Shown here in pieces: positions 26,223 through 35,629 of a stretch of 64,000 nucleotides of DNA. The notes beneath the pieces are model-generated. The model searched no databases. It was not told the DNA's origin and worked only from the letters and a program-made list of their open reading frames with translations. A program made the translations under genes and the position numbers. Source of the DNA: Fennellomyces sp. T-0311 (taxonomy: Eukaryota > Mucoromycota > Mucoromycetes > Mucorales > Lichtheimiaceae); assembly GCA_025266875.1 (NCBI GenBank), contig JALLLT010000030.1, positions 248,001 through 312,000 of the forward strand. Direction: 5' to 3'. Every line of letters starts with the position of its first letter. Positions within the stretch are counted from its first letter, which is position 1.

Positions 26223-27004
26223 GTGTAAGGTTGGTGTAGAGGAAAGGGATACACTAAAGGGCGGTATTATTTTTTGGCTCTGAATTAAGTCAGCAAACAG
26301 CGAATGCTCTGGAAGTTTGGGCTGACGCGTACGATTACTAAAATCCAACAACCCGTTGCCCTCGTAAACTATCATTTTACATGCATCTTGGGTTATCATT
26401 GGCATCCTTTTTACTTGAAACTTTTCACTTTCTTGCCTTGTCGGCGCAGTGATTACGGTATCGTTTTACTAAGCCGAAAGCTTAATCCATCGGCTGAGAA
26501 TGCCAAGTTGACGCAGATGTCGGCGCCACCGCACCATCTACATACATCCTAAATCGGACGCTACCACATGAAAAGACGGACTCTCTGAAAAGTCTTTTGG
26601 ATTTGACAACCAAAAGCGGGATAAGTCCAGATTTGGCAAGTCGTCTCCCAGGCCACCGTGCATCCAAACCGTGGCTCTTCTATCTCGTAGCCTGCTTCAA
26701 TCAGATATGCTGCCCTGACCCTTGTTTCATTTCCGGGTATTATGAGAAGTACACCGTCGAACTACACAGCAAATGCTCGTATTGAAACATATCGCAAGCA
26801 GAGCAGTGCTCGGCCAATGTGACTACGGGCATATCTGCATGTGTTGATGGCACAAAAAGTAGCATTATGGAATGGCTTTGAGTAGTATTCTTTTAGTGGA
26901 GGAAATGTATGATCCACTAGTGGGCCGATCCGCCTTGGCCCTCGAAAATCTGATTTGCCAAATACGAATCCTGCATTGACAGCTTTCTTTTTCCTTAAAC
27001 CGCA
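26223..27004. promoter_or_regulatory. Divergent promoter region between HUL5 and RAD52
   Basis: 782 bp between the two start codons of genes transcribed in opposite directions, so it must carry both promoters and leaders. No coding features. I could not pick out a specific shared operator. Confidence 0.55.
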
Positions 27005-27997
27005 ATGACCAAACGGGGAGAATTCACACTTGAAGAGCAAGAACGACTTCAACGCGATCTTGCCAAACAATTGGGTCCGGAATTTCTAAATCAGCGAGCT
27101 GGTCCAGGTAAATGAAGTACATTGCAATCGTTTTACATTGACCACACTATTTTATCTAACCATATTTGGGACGAAGGTGGCAAATTCACCTACATTGAAG
27201 GCCAAGCAGCAATTCAACTAGCAAACGAGCTCTTTGGATTCAACGGTTGGAAATCAGAAATGAAGAACTTTACGGTTGACTTTGTAAGGCATTTTTATGT
27301 CTGTTGATCTGTTTTAATATAATCTTGCCTAGCTGGACGACCATGATGGGAAGGTTAGCGTGGGCGTTTCAGCACATATTCGGGTCACGTTGAAAGATGG
27401 TACCTTTCATGAAGTATGTTGTCATTACGTAGTCTAGCAATACGTATAGAGGCTAATTATTTGCTGCTAGGATGTTGGCTATGGATCCATGGAGAACAGT
27501 CGCAGCAAGGCTGCTGCCATGGAAAAGGTTTCAGATATCTATTGATGTAAAATTAAAAAGGCTGACGTGTCATGCAGGCAAAGAAAGAAGCAGTGACCGA
27601 TGCCCTGAAACGGACCCTTCGCATGTTTGGTAACTTGTTGGGCAATTGTGTTTACGACAAAAACTATACCAAAAACATGCAGTACATGAAGGCACCAATG
27701 GTAAATTGCAGCTAATAGCATGAACTGTGGACGTGCGAACTCACTTTTGTTGATCAGATCCCCTTCGACCCTAAATGTTTATATCGTGACAAGCGATACA
27801 AACCATTGCAGCAGGGCTCATCACCGACTGCTACAGCCGCGAAGCCACAACAACAGGGCTCACCATCGAAAGCCACACTCATGAAAGTACAACAACACGG
27901 GCGGTTCTCGTCAGGTGCTACGCTCATCGATACTGCAAAGACACCAGCTGACGTTGACTTTCACCTACCAGATATTGAAAGTCAAGAGTTGAAGTAA
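27005..27997 (+). CDS. RAD52: Rad52-type single-strand annealing protein, short form
   Basis: Recombination mediator/annealing protein of homologous recombination. Six exons: 27005-27107, 27177-27283, 27333-27413, 27471-27527, 27578-27700 and 27758-27997, giving 236 residues. The conserved Rad52 N-terminal domain is nearly complete: [77 protein letters not shown] and CVYDKNY, followed by [11 protein letters not shown]. After that comes only a short Gln/Ser/Pro-rich tail. Rad52 proteins usually run past 400 residues with C-terminal RPA- and Rad51-binding parts, which are absent here. The sequence AAGTAAGTATG at the stop could also be a splice donor, but all nearby acceptors lead to a stop within a few codons, so the protein stays short either way. 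It could be a dedicated annealing paralogue, similar in size to yeast Rad59. Confidence 0.9.
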
Positions 27998-28880
27998 GTA
28001 TGAGTTATATGAGTACGAAAAGAAGCGAGGAAAGTAATGAAAATGTAGCTTCTAATTGTCAGTAGCTGAGAGTGGCTTAATAAAAAATGCATTATAAAGA
28101 GCAAAAGTCAACTCTTGCTACTATTAATGAATCATATTATGTTCCTTTTTCTGTCTCGTAAACACTCGCTCTGGCGACGGTTTTGGTCTCAGACGCGGCA
28201 GATGATGCTACCTCAGCTGGTGGCAAATGGATCTAATGCGCAAGGCATAGCTCAATGATACGGATATAGTTCTCAAGAACGACTCGATCGACTTCTTAGG
28301 GAGATACAGAAATCACTTTTCTCTTGGACTGAGCTCATAGTTATGTAACCGCTTATCTAGTGCTGTGACGGATGTAAGCTTACGTCATTCCTGCATAATC
28401 AAATGGTCGTATTATCTGGAGTGCTGACTATCTCGGAAGTACGTAATGTACGAGGGTAGCCACAATGGTGTGTCATTTATAAGAAACTATGATGATGAAG
28501 AACCTTTATATTTTGAAACGGCCATTGATGATAGAATATTGGTGTGCAAAGATCAATGGATGCACTACTTCCTTGGGAAACACGATACCCATTATGAGGA
28601 TCTCGATGCATAAAATATCTGCTTTAACCCATTGTATATAAGCGCAAATGATTTTTTCTCCTTCTTATTCCTTCTTTTTCCATTTCCATTGTCTTTTTTC
28701 TCATGATTTAGCTATCTTACCCACAACTACGTATGGCGCCTGTGTATGTTGTTCAGCCATGGAGGTCATACCGCTTACAAATTGTGGCGAACAGAAGGCT
28801 TCAAGGTCGTAGTTGACGAAATAATAGATAGCGAGTTCTCTGGCTAACAGTTTGCTCACAGATAGAAATCGGGAATAATA
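27998..28880. other. Intergenic, AT-rich; no gene recognised
   Basis: 0.9 kb between RAD52 and a duplicated gene fragment. The minus-strand open frame at 28701-28916 has no recognisable features. If the RAD52 mRNA were longer than described, its 3' UTR would be here. Confidence 0.4.
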
Positions 28881-29610
28881 ATGCACTTGACAAAAAAGCA
28901 TTCTCGAATTGAGCAATTAGCAACTTTGGAAATTGTTGTTAACATTGCAGACGCACGAAGCTACGACATCGAAGGCACAAGAGCTCCTGGTGTAACAGAT
29001 CAACAAGCTATAAGGAAAACTTCATTCCAACGGCCAAAGCGCTCAAAAGTCCCAGAGCACCACAAGCGAGAGCTCCGTGGAAGTCGAGGTTCCGGACAGT
29101 TCGCCGGTAATTACTATTATGGTACTTTTGTATGTTGTTAAAAGTGTTAACGGCGACCATACATAGTGGAAGATTGGGCGTATAAATTTGTCGACGAAAC
29201 TCAACGACTTTAGAAACAAGGCGATGGGTAAAGTACACCTTGGTGACACTCGATTGAGCCGCTCTGAACTTCTCGCGATAAACTACATATACTACTTCGA
29301 CGCTGGTGAGCGCAACGATATCTTTCGCCATTTATTGCATTTATCCGACAATGTATTGGAAGCAGTGGCTGGAGATATCGATCGAGACGATCAGTATAAG
29401 CCGTTGTCTTCGCAGAGCAAAGAATGCTTAGACATCTTCGAAGAGGTATAAAATCGCTATATCTATGTTGATTGCCTGTTGTGCTAATATATGCAGCAGT
29501 CTATGCAGGATGACGATTTCGCTCGTGTTGACGATTTCCTCAAAGCCAAGTATCGTGATGTAAAAGGTTCAATTGGCAGCAATAAAGGAGTCGCTGAGAC
29601 CGTAAAATAA
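28881..29610 (+). pseudogene. Truncated copy of a Mucoromycota-like gene family (copy 1)
   Basis: Clear exons are 29167-29445 (93 codons) and 29500-29610 (37 codons, ending TAA). They are preceded by an exon ending at about 29106 whose frame reads QKSQSTTSESSVEVEV. Exon 29167-29445 is roughly 90 percent identical at protein level to the minus-strand exon at 36965-36687; both share GDTRLSRSEL, YYFDAGERNDIF and DRDDQYKPL. The flanking introns are also recognisably homologous (both start GTAATTACTATTAT and both end ACCATACATAG). After SMQDDDFARV the two copies diverge, and this one terminates without the C-terminal half that carries the possible nuclease-like motif in copy 2. It could still encode a short protein, but truncation by duplication or deletion is more likely. 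Confidence 0.65.
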
Positions 29611-29947
29611 ATCTTTGTTCAAATTGTCCTTTTCATATGCTAGTCTAGTGCCTTATTTATATTGTTGACTATGGCACATCTTTTACTGTCCTCCTAGCAT
29701 CTTCTAGTTACTGAAGGTTCATTTTAGTGATGTTTCACTGGGTGTCGATCTTCACTCTCATCGTTTCATTTCCAATGTTGGTCCGAATTCATCTTTATGC
29801 GAATTATCATGTCAGCCACGACATTTCCCCCCTCCACGCTGTACGCCGTATGCGAAGTGGATGCTTAATTATGACTTCTCATGTTATATCTTGAAGAGTT
29901 CTTTCTTTTCTTAGAAGTATCATCATGCAGTGTAATGTTCTCACGTT
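29611..29947. other. Spacer before the retrotransposon remnant
   Basis: AT-rich, with no open frame of note. It probably contains decayed 3' sequence of the gypsy element lying to its right on the minus strand. Confidence 0.35.
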
Positions 29948-30226
29948 TTATTTTATCATGCTTATGTAAAGTCTTATGCATGGGTCTTGGCATAATCTTC
30001 TCCAATACTTCGCAATGGCCATAGTAGCGCTAAAGTTCTCAGGAGGTTCCCAAGCATAATTTTCCACATCGTATCCTTTCCATCGATCACGGTAAATAAA
30101 GTTATCCTTGTGAATCTTATGGACTACAATACTTTCAAGTTCATATATTTCACCTGCGGGTATTACTTCCAGGACTCTGACTAGTTTCAGTTGTTCAGGT
30201 GGATAAATTTCTTATGGATAGCGACA
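29948..30226 (-). mobile_element. Ty3/gypsy (chromovirus) integrase C-terminus with chromodomain, degenerate
   Basis: Reading the minus strand from about 30226 to the TAA at 29950-29948 gives IYPPEQLKLVRVLEV followed by a chromodomain: GEIYELESIVVHKIHKDN, then FIYRDRWKGYDVENYAWEP and PENF. The (V/R)RWKGY...TWEP core with conserved aromatic residues is characteristic of chromodomains at the C-terminus of chromoviral integrases. Just upstream the frame is broken by a TAA, and the continuing sense appears in another frame, so the pol gene is dead. No intact LTRs were found nearby. This is an old insertion oriented opposite to the GNAT gene. Confidence 0.75.
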
Positions 30227-30808
30227 TTATCTTTTTGGAAATACTGTATGGGCGTGATAAAAAGGAACATGGATTGCCATATAACCAAGTGCCCCTGAAG
30301 CACTAATTTCACGGTTCCTAACACTTCTTTTGATAACAATGTTTTTTAACAAGCAAAACCGTTTCTAGAATGAGGCTACTATTATCAACAAAAAATATGA
30401 CCATCCATCCAGTTAACCAAATAAGTGATGTTGTTTTTGCTGCATAACAATTCGGAAAGGTCGTAATATTCTTGGCGTTAAGTATCAATAAGTATCCGGA
30501 TATATATAAAGTGCATTATCGCTATTATGCTCCAAAACATGCGCATCAGACTGTATCTTGCATTCAATGTTACACCAACGCTCAAGGGGCGCCTTTCAGT
30601 GCAGCACTAAACATAACACCCTTTTGGTTTCAATTGAAGGAGAGAAGCGATCCATCACTTATTGATAGTGAATGATTCTTCGCAACAAGTTATACCAGAA
30701 ATCACATAAGAAAAGCAAAGCTTATAAGGTTGAAGCTACCCGTGACTGTAATGTGTGGGAGGCCTTAGTTTCAGGATTTATCGTTACCGATAACGTCAGT
30801 TTCAAGCG
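30227..30808. other. Decayed element sequence and promoter of the GNAT gene
   Basis: The left half probably continues the decayed gypsy pol on the minus strand, with out-of-frame fragments. The right half directly precedes the GNAT start and should hold its promoter. No separate gene is seen. Confidence 0.35.
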
Positions 30809-31252
30809 ATGACAATCCATATTGAACGTGCAACTACAGCGAGCATCAGCCCTGCACAATTTCAACAGTTGGTTTTGCTGTTCCAACAACTTTCTCAAAG
30901 TGCAAATGAGAATTTGGTTCGCGATGCAATTCAATCGGAACAGAATCGCGTTCTTGTAGCCCTCAATGGTCAACAAGTGGTGGTTGGAGCACTTATTGTT
31001 GCCATGACACCCTGTGCATCTGGAAGTCGCGTTCATATCGAGGATGTTGTTGTGGATACAAATTGTCGACGACAAGGCATAGCAACACATCTTTTTAATG
31101 AAGCTTTCAAAAGGGCCACCGCAGATTTTAAACCGAAGTCCATTGACCTGACCTCAAGACCAGATAGAGCCGAAGCAAACAGACTTTATCAAAAACTCGG
31201 ATTCATACAGCGTGATACCAATGTCTACAGATACACACCAACATACGATTAA
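30809..31252 (+). CDS. GNAT-family N-acetyltransferase
   Basis: Single-exon 147-residue acetyl-CoA-dependent N-acetyltransferase. The GNAT core is clear: strand-forming HIEDVVVDTNCRRQGIATHL is motif A, with the RRQGIA pyrophosphate-binding loop (consensus Q/RxxGxG/A). Motif B follows as LTSRPDRAEANRLYQKLGF, where the NRLYQKLGF segment is typical, and the protein ends in YRYTP. The substrate is not inferable. The absence of introns contrasts with every intact neighbour, which may indicate a simple history or acquisition from bacteria, but length and composition alone do not prove transfer. Its TAA at 31250-31252 overlaps the stop codon of the converging GCP5 gene. Confidence 0.9.
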   Translation: MTIHIERATTASISPAQFQQLVLLFQQLSQSANENLVRDAIQSEQNRVLVALNGQQVVVGALIVAMTPCASGSRVHIEDVVVDTNCRRQGIATHLFNEAFKRATADFKPKSIDLTSRPDRAEANRLYQKLGFIQRDTNVYRYTPTYD

Positions 31253-34200
31253 GGAGAAAGCGAAGCGGCCAGCGCCTCAACTATTTTGACACCTTGTTAG
31301 TCTTGTCGTTTTTATACTGGCTGTTGTACTTACACCAAGGAAATCCTCCTTTCCTTCCAATAATCTTTAGCGTGGTTGCAATAAACTCATTAGATCGGTT
31401 GAATTCTTTTTCCATGTGGCTTATTGCTTCATCAAGTTCGGGTGGTTCTTCTGTAGCAAATAGACTCGTCAACTCAGGAATCATGCCCAGGATTTTCAAA
31501 ACAGCTTTGTGCACGGATCGAGTCTATGCTTGCATATGAGTTACTGTTATCTTGGATAAAAAATAGTAAACCATCGCTTACCTTTTCACCCAAAAGACAT
31601 CGGTCAACAATCCGAGGCACGTAGCAGCTGTGAAGCTGTGCAATCTCGTCCGCATCGGTCGCTTCGTCTACCGCTTTTCGGAAGCGCACTGTTTCGGTAT
31701 GAAGAATCTGCGAAGCACGTCTTTAATCTGTTACATGTGATTTTCTTATCGTCCAATACTTACTGTAGTCATAACATAGCCCCAAAAAGCGTTAACAAAC
31801 CATATCATTTTCATCCTCATTGGGTATAGTCTCATACTACGCCGATGATGAAAGAGCATTTTCCGATCCAACAGATACTTGGCCCATTTCAGCTGCAGTA
31901 GGAAAGTGGTGATCATACCGTAATCTTCTAATGTAGACTCCTTGATAAAATTGTTGATCGGCCATGGTATCTGGAAAGGTAGTGCATAAGCTCATTTTAA
32001 CTATCGGGGGCGGGGGGGGGGGTTTGTTATCGTTCCTTACATGATACGCAAATTTTACTTGTGTCAGGAAATCTGATCCTGATCTTATTCGGAGATAGCT
32101 CTTGGGTATCCCCGCCAGGTTCCATTCAGCAGTAAGTTTAGCGTCCATGAATAACTTGTCGACCGCATCTTCAGTTACTGGACCATTAATATCCATCTGC
32201 CGTTCAGTTAATAAAGATAAGCCCCTATTAATAAATTTGTTTTTTACCTCCACAAACAATGATTCGCAAAAAACGTGCATGAGCTCGGTATCTAGCATGA
32301 GATAAATCGAGCCGATAGATGAAAGGTATTGATCCAGTAATCCATGTGATCGTAGAGCATGATTGAGATGCAGTGTCGTTTGCTGATACGGCTCCATAAT
32401 ATAGTTATCCAGGCAACGTAAAAGCGATTGATCAAACAAGGATGGTACTTCGTCGGTGTCTTCAGCATGTGTTTCACAAGCATTATCAGATTTCTGTTGT
32501 AATGGAAACCCTGCCCGCAGGAACGCACTCCAATCTGAAGACTTGGTTTGCCTGGTATCGGACAGACGTTGTCTTTTCTCGATAACAGACTTTGGGGAAG
32601 CAATCACAGATTGCAAACACTTGTCAAAACTTCTATTCCTGTCCTTCTACACTCACAACTATTAGCGATCGAAAACAGATCCGTAATATCAACGCTCACC
32701 GTGATGCCAAATTTCGATAAGATCACTACCGCCTTTCCCACAAATATGACTCGTTTTAGGAAGCTTTCATCGAATAACGGACATTCATGTAGCAAGTTAT
32801 CATCCTTGTCACTGTGGAATTGATAACCAGTGGACCAGAAATCGGTAGATTGATCATTGTAATGAGCTTCAGTATTCCTGGTTATCTCATGTTAAAACTT
32901 GCTGCTTTGTATACTTTCATTCCAGGATTACCTGCTAATGAAGAATTCCTGACACCTATCAGCTCTGAGTGAACCGTGTGAAACCCATTCATCCAACATA
33001 CGTCCAAATGGCCTGATTGTCTCCATGAAAATATGGACCAAAGTGTCGTAAATGTACTCTTTGCCTATTGATTGTGCGTCAAGTACACCGTTATAAAGAC
33101 CTTGTAAGAGCTTGGTAGCAATATGCCGTGAACTCATCGATGCTGCTTGACCCAAATCTTTACAGTTTGTCAACCACTATTTCGTGCGCCATGAATATGT
33201 AGCATACCATTTATCGGACTATCCGTGATTACTGAGTGGATTGATTTCATTGATCGTAGCGGTGTATCGAGTTTTTGCTTTAGCTGCAGCAAAGATATTA
33301 CAAGCTGCCCATCTGGCTCATGAGTTAGGATAGTGGTGTGAATATACAGATATTAATGAAAAAGACATACCACTTTTACAATAATTCATTTCCAAATCAG
33401 ATATCATCATTTCCAAATCTTGAAGCATGGTAGCGACACACACTGCGAACGCACCACAGGTCTGGCCAAATTTCGGGATGCCGGTAATAGGGTCCAGTTC
33501 TTGAATGACACTGGTAAAAAAAGTGCATTTAGATTCAAATATGAATTCATTTTCAGCTCAACAAACCTTTTGCTCCACTCACGTAGACTAAAAAGAACGT
33601 TGCCATGACTACAAAATTCGGCCAGAACTCCAAGGAACGCATAGCGGCTGAGATGCTTTGGTATAAAGGAGTTTTCATTGACCTACATCCTTGGTCACAA
33701 TAATGTATAAGAGAAAAAAAAATTGAGAATGCTTACCTCAAACCGCTTAGATTCGATAGAGTTCATGTCATATAGTGCATTTTCTTCAAACAACACACTA
33801 GAATAGCCGCGTAACAAGAAAAGAATTTCCCGTATTGTATCAGCTTCGGTAATATGCTGCTCATCCACTACGCTATTCTTAGTAAACCTATCGAAAAGAT
33901 TTGTCAAGGACGCTATATTACATGCAGATCGATGGAATGAGTGCCAATACTGCCGCAATTCCAGTTGCTGCAGATCATATGGATTCATTTCTTGCACTTG
34001 AATGCTTTGTTCAGGTGCTGACACAACAACAGAAATATCTTGCTGTTCGGCTTCATGATCTTGGTGCTGTGTCAACTGCTCCTGATCCAACACAAAATCC
34101 TCAGAATCGGTGCTCATCAAATCATCGTCTTCTGACAACTGCTTCCAATGATCACCTTCCAACGGTTCTTCGGCAAGGATATCATTCCAATCCATCGCCG

Positions 34201-34716
34201 AAGATTCGGATTTCTTCACAATTCTGGCATAGTCGGGACGCGTTCCGGATGACAGCGCGAGTATTAATGCGAGCATATCGTATTTGGCAATGCGTTGTTC
34301 CTGAGATAAAAGTGTTATCGCGTGTAAAAGCTGTCAAAAAAAGAAGAAGTGTACGTTTGTGTCGGGCAGGTCGTACGAGTCCAAAAGTTCAGTCTTGCAT
34401 GCGCGCAGTTCATTGGCCAAATCGCCTTGTCCTTTAATACTAATCTTTTCGCAAAGACTTGCATGGAGATGAGGATTCGTTTCCAAAGAAAGGACAACGT
34501 GACCAGTTACCTTTCCCAACGTCGATCAATTGCGAATTCATCGGTGGTTGTTGCGCGAAAGTGTGTCACCTTGGAAACAAGCGATTGTACGAATCCTTCG
34601 CTTAGCTAACGATTGCGAAGGTTTACATTGAGGCAGAATCCGAGGACAATACGACGTACCTTGGATCCAAGGTAATGCTCCGCTAGATCACGTAAGGATT
34701 CTTGATACGGTGACAT
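31249..34716 (-). CDS. GCP5: Gamma-tubulin complex component 5 (GCP5-like)
   Basis: Spc97/Spc98 (GRIP) family subunit of the gamma-tubulin ring complex at spindle pole bodies. Fifteen exons: 34716-34660, 34605-34511, 34457-34355, 34300-33737, 33682-33579, 33510-33371, 33312-33208, 33157-32932, 32877-32700, 32619-32248, 32196-32041, 31970-31764, 31707-31582, 31523-31334 and 31280-31249, giving 884 residues. GCP5-specific marks are ILAEEPLEGDHW, QLELRQYWHSF, MLDEWVSHGSLRADRCQEFF (GRIP1), FAYHIPWPINNF, FLLQLKWAKYLLDR, FVNAFWGYVMT, and PRIVDRCLLGEK near the C-terminus. The 33682-33579 donor is uncertain: the stronger GTGAGT four bases upstream breaks the frame, so GTGGAG was used. The intron at 32040-31971 contains a long C-run on the sense strand. 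The second GRIP domain is complete. Confidence 0.9.
32004..32022. repeat. Poly-G run inside a GCP5 intron
   Basis: A plus-strand GGGGGC followed by a dozen Gs, hence a C-run in the sense orientation of the GCP5 pre-mRNA, in the 70-nt intron between exons 11 and 12. Such runs are prone to length error in assemblies. Confidence 0.85.
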
Positions 34717-35351
34717 GGCAAAGCAAAAGACCAGCGCAGTTTGGAGTATACTGTCTGCCTAATTTGGAACAGCTGCGATACGATGAATTGCTTAACGTCT
34801 CTATTAACCATTGGATTTATTAAACCGCACTCTCTCGAGACTATTAAAATAAAGTATAGATATTCAAATCGACTGATCCCAGTGTTTTTGAAATGACAGA
34901 ATACGAGCCGACCTAACAGTTAATGATTAGATAGTAGTTAACAAGCTAGGCACTTTTGATCAACCGCGTGCTTCGACTTGGGCAGACATGTTTGACTTCC
35001 TTCATACAATGTCACCCATAATTAAAGTGCACAACGCTAAATGTATATAAGGAAAGCAACTAGGACTCTTGGGCGTCTATGTAATTGACATGATTTGTAT
35101 TGCTCGTAATTTGAGTGCACTGTGGTTTTGGATGAATGTATTTCAAGAGGACCATGGCTTGAGTAAGCGAAAGGTTGAACTATAAGTTCCAGAAGGTAAT
35201 TTGTAAGAGGGAGTGCATTAACATGTTAGCGGTAATATGTTTACTTATCACTCTTTACAGTAGTGTTGATGCATCCGGATATATGAAGCCAAGAGTACGT
35301 TATAATTTTTGAAAGTATGGTTCAAAAATATCACTACAGCTTTTGATGGTG
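34717..35351. repeat. GCP5 promoter side plus a dispersed repeat copy
   Basis: The first 150 bases should be the GCP5 5' flank. From about 35020 the sequence (AAAGTGCACAACGCTAAATG, TATATAAGGAAAGC, then GGGCGTCTAT) is similar to segments at 42225-42290 and 43425-43455. The later GTTCCAGAAGGTAATTTG at about 35187-35204 resembles 43625-43643. This looks like an old dispersed repeat of unknown class. Confidence 0.4.
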
Positions 35352-35527
35352 CAGTGGCCGCTTTCATATAATGATATTTTATATAACGATAACTAATTCG
35401 CTATAACGATACAATTTTCGATGCACCAAAACGGTATTCACTGCCAAATCACGTTTTAAATAACGATATTTTGATAGAGCGATAAGTTTGGGCTGCACCA
35501 TCGTATCGTTATATAAAGCACCCACTG
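35352..35527. mobile_element. MITE with CAGTGG terminal inverted repeats (Tc1-mariner/pogo type)
   Basis: The 176-bp sequence starts CAGTGGCCGCTTTCATATAA and ends in the inverted form TTATATAAAGCACCCACTG, giving about 24-bp imperfect terminal inverted repeats. The motif TATAACGATA is repeated inside in both orientations. A TA follows the right end and TG precedes the left end, consistent with a mutated TA target-site duplication. The same end (TACAGTGGCC inverted) closes the transposase remnant at 39240, so that element family may be the source. Confidence 0.6.
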
Positions 35528-35629
35528 TATGAGTAAAACGTATCACTACAATTTCTGATCGTGCGGGTAAAAAGTTGTCAAACGCAATATTAGGGATGAT
35601 ACTAAAATTATGTCCATTGAATTTAAGTC

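Noticed and set aside
27994..28100. Further RAD52 exon using the GTAAGT donor that overlaps the stop codon
   Set aside because: All nearby acceptors lead to a stop within three codons, so it would not add a meaningful domain; kept as an open point for transcript data.
33579..33592. Stronger donor GTGAGT at 33582 for GCP5 exon 5
   Set aside because: It puts the next exon out of frame with the conserved VIQELDPITGIPKFG segment; the weaker GTGGAG donor keeps the frame. The boundary remains uncertain.
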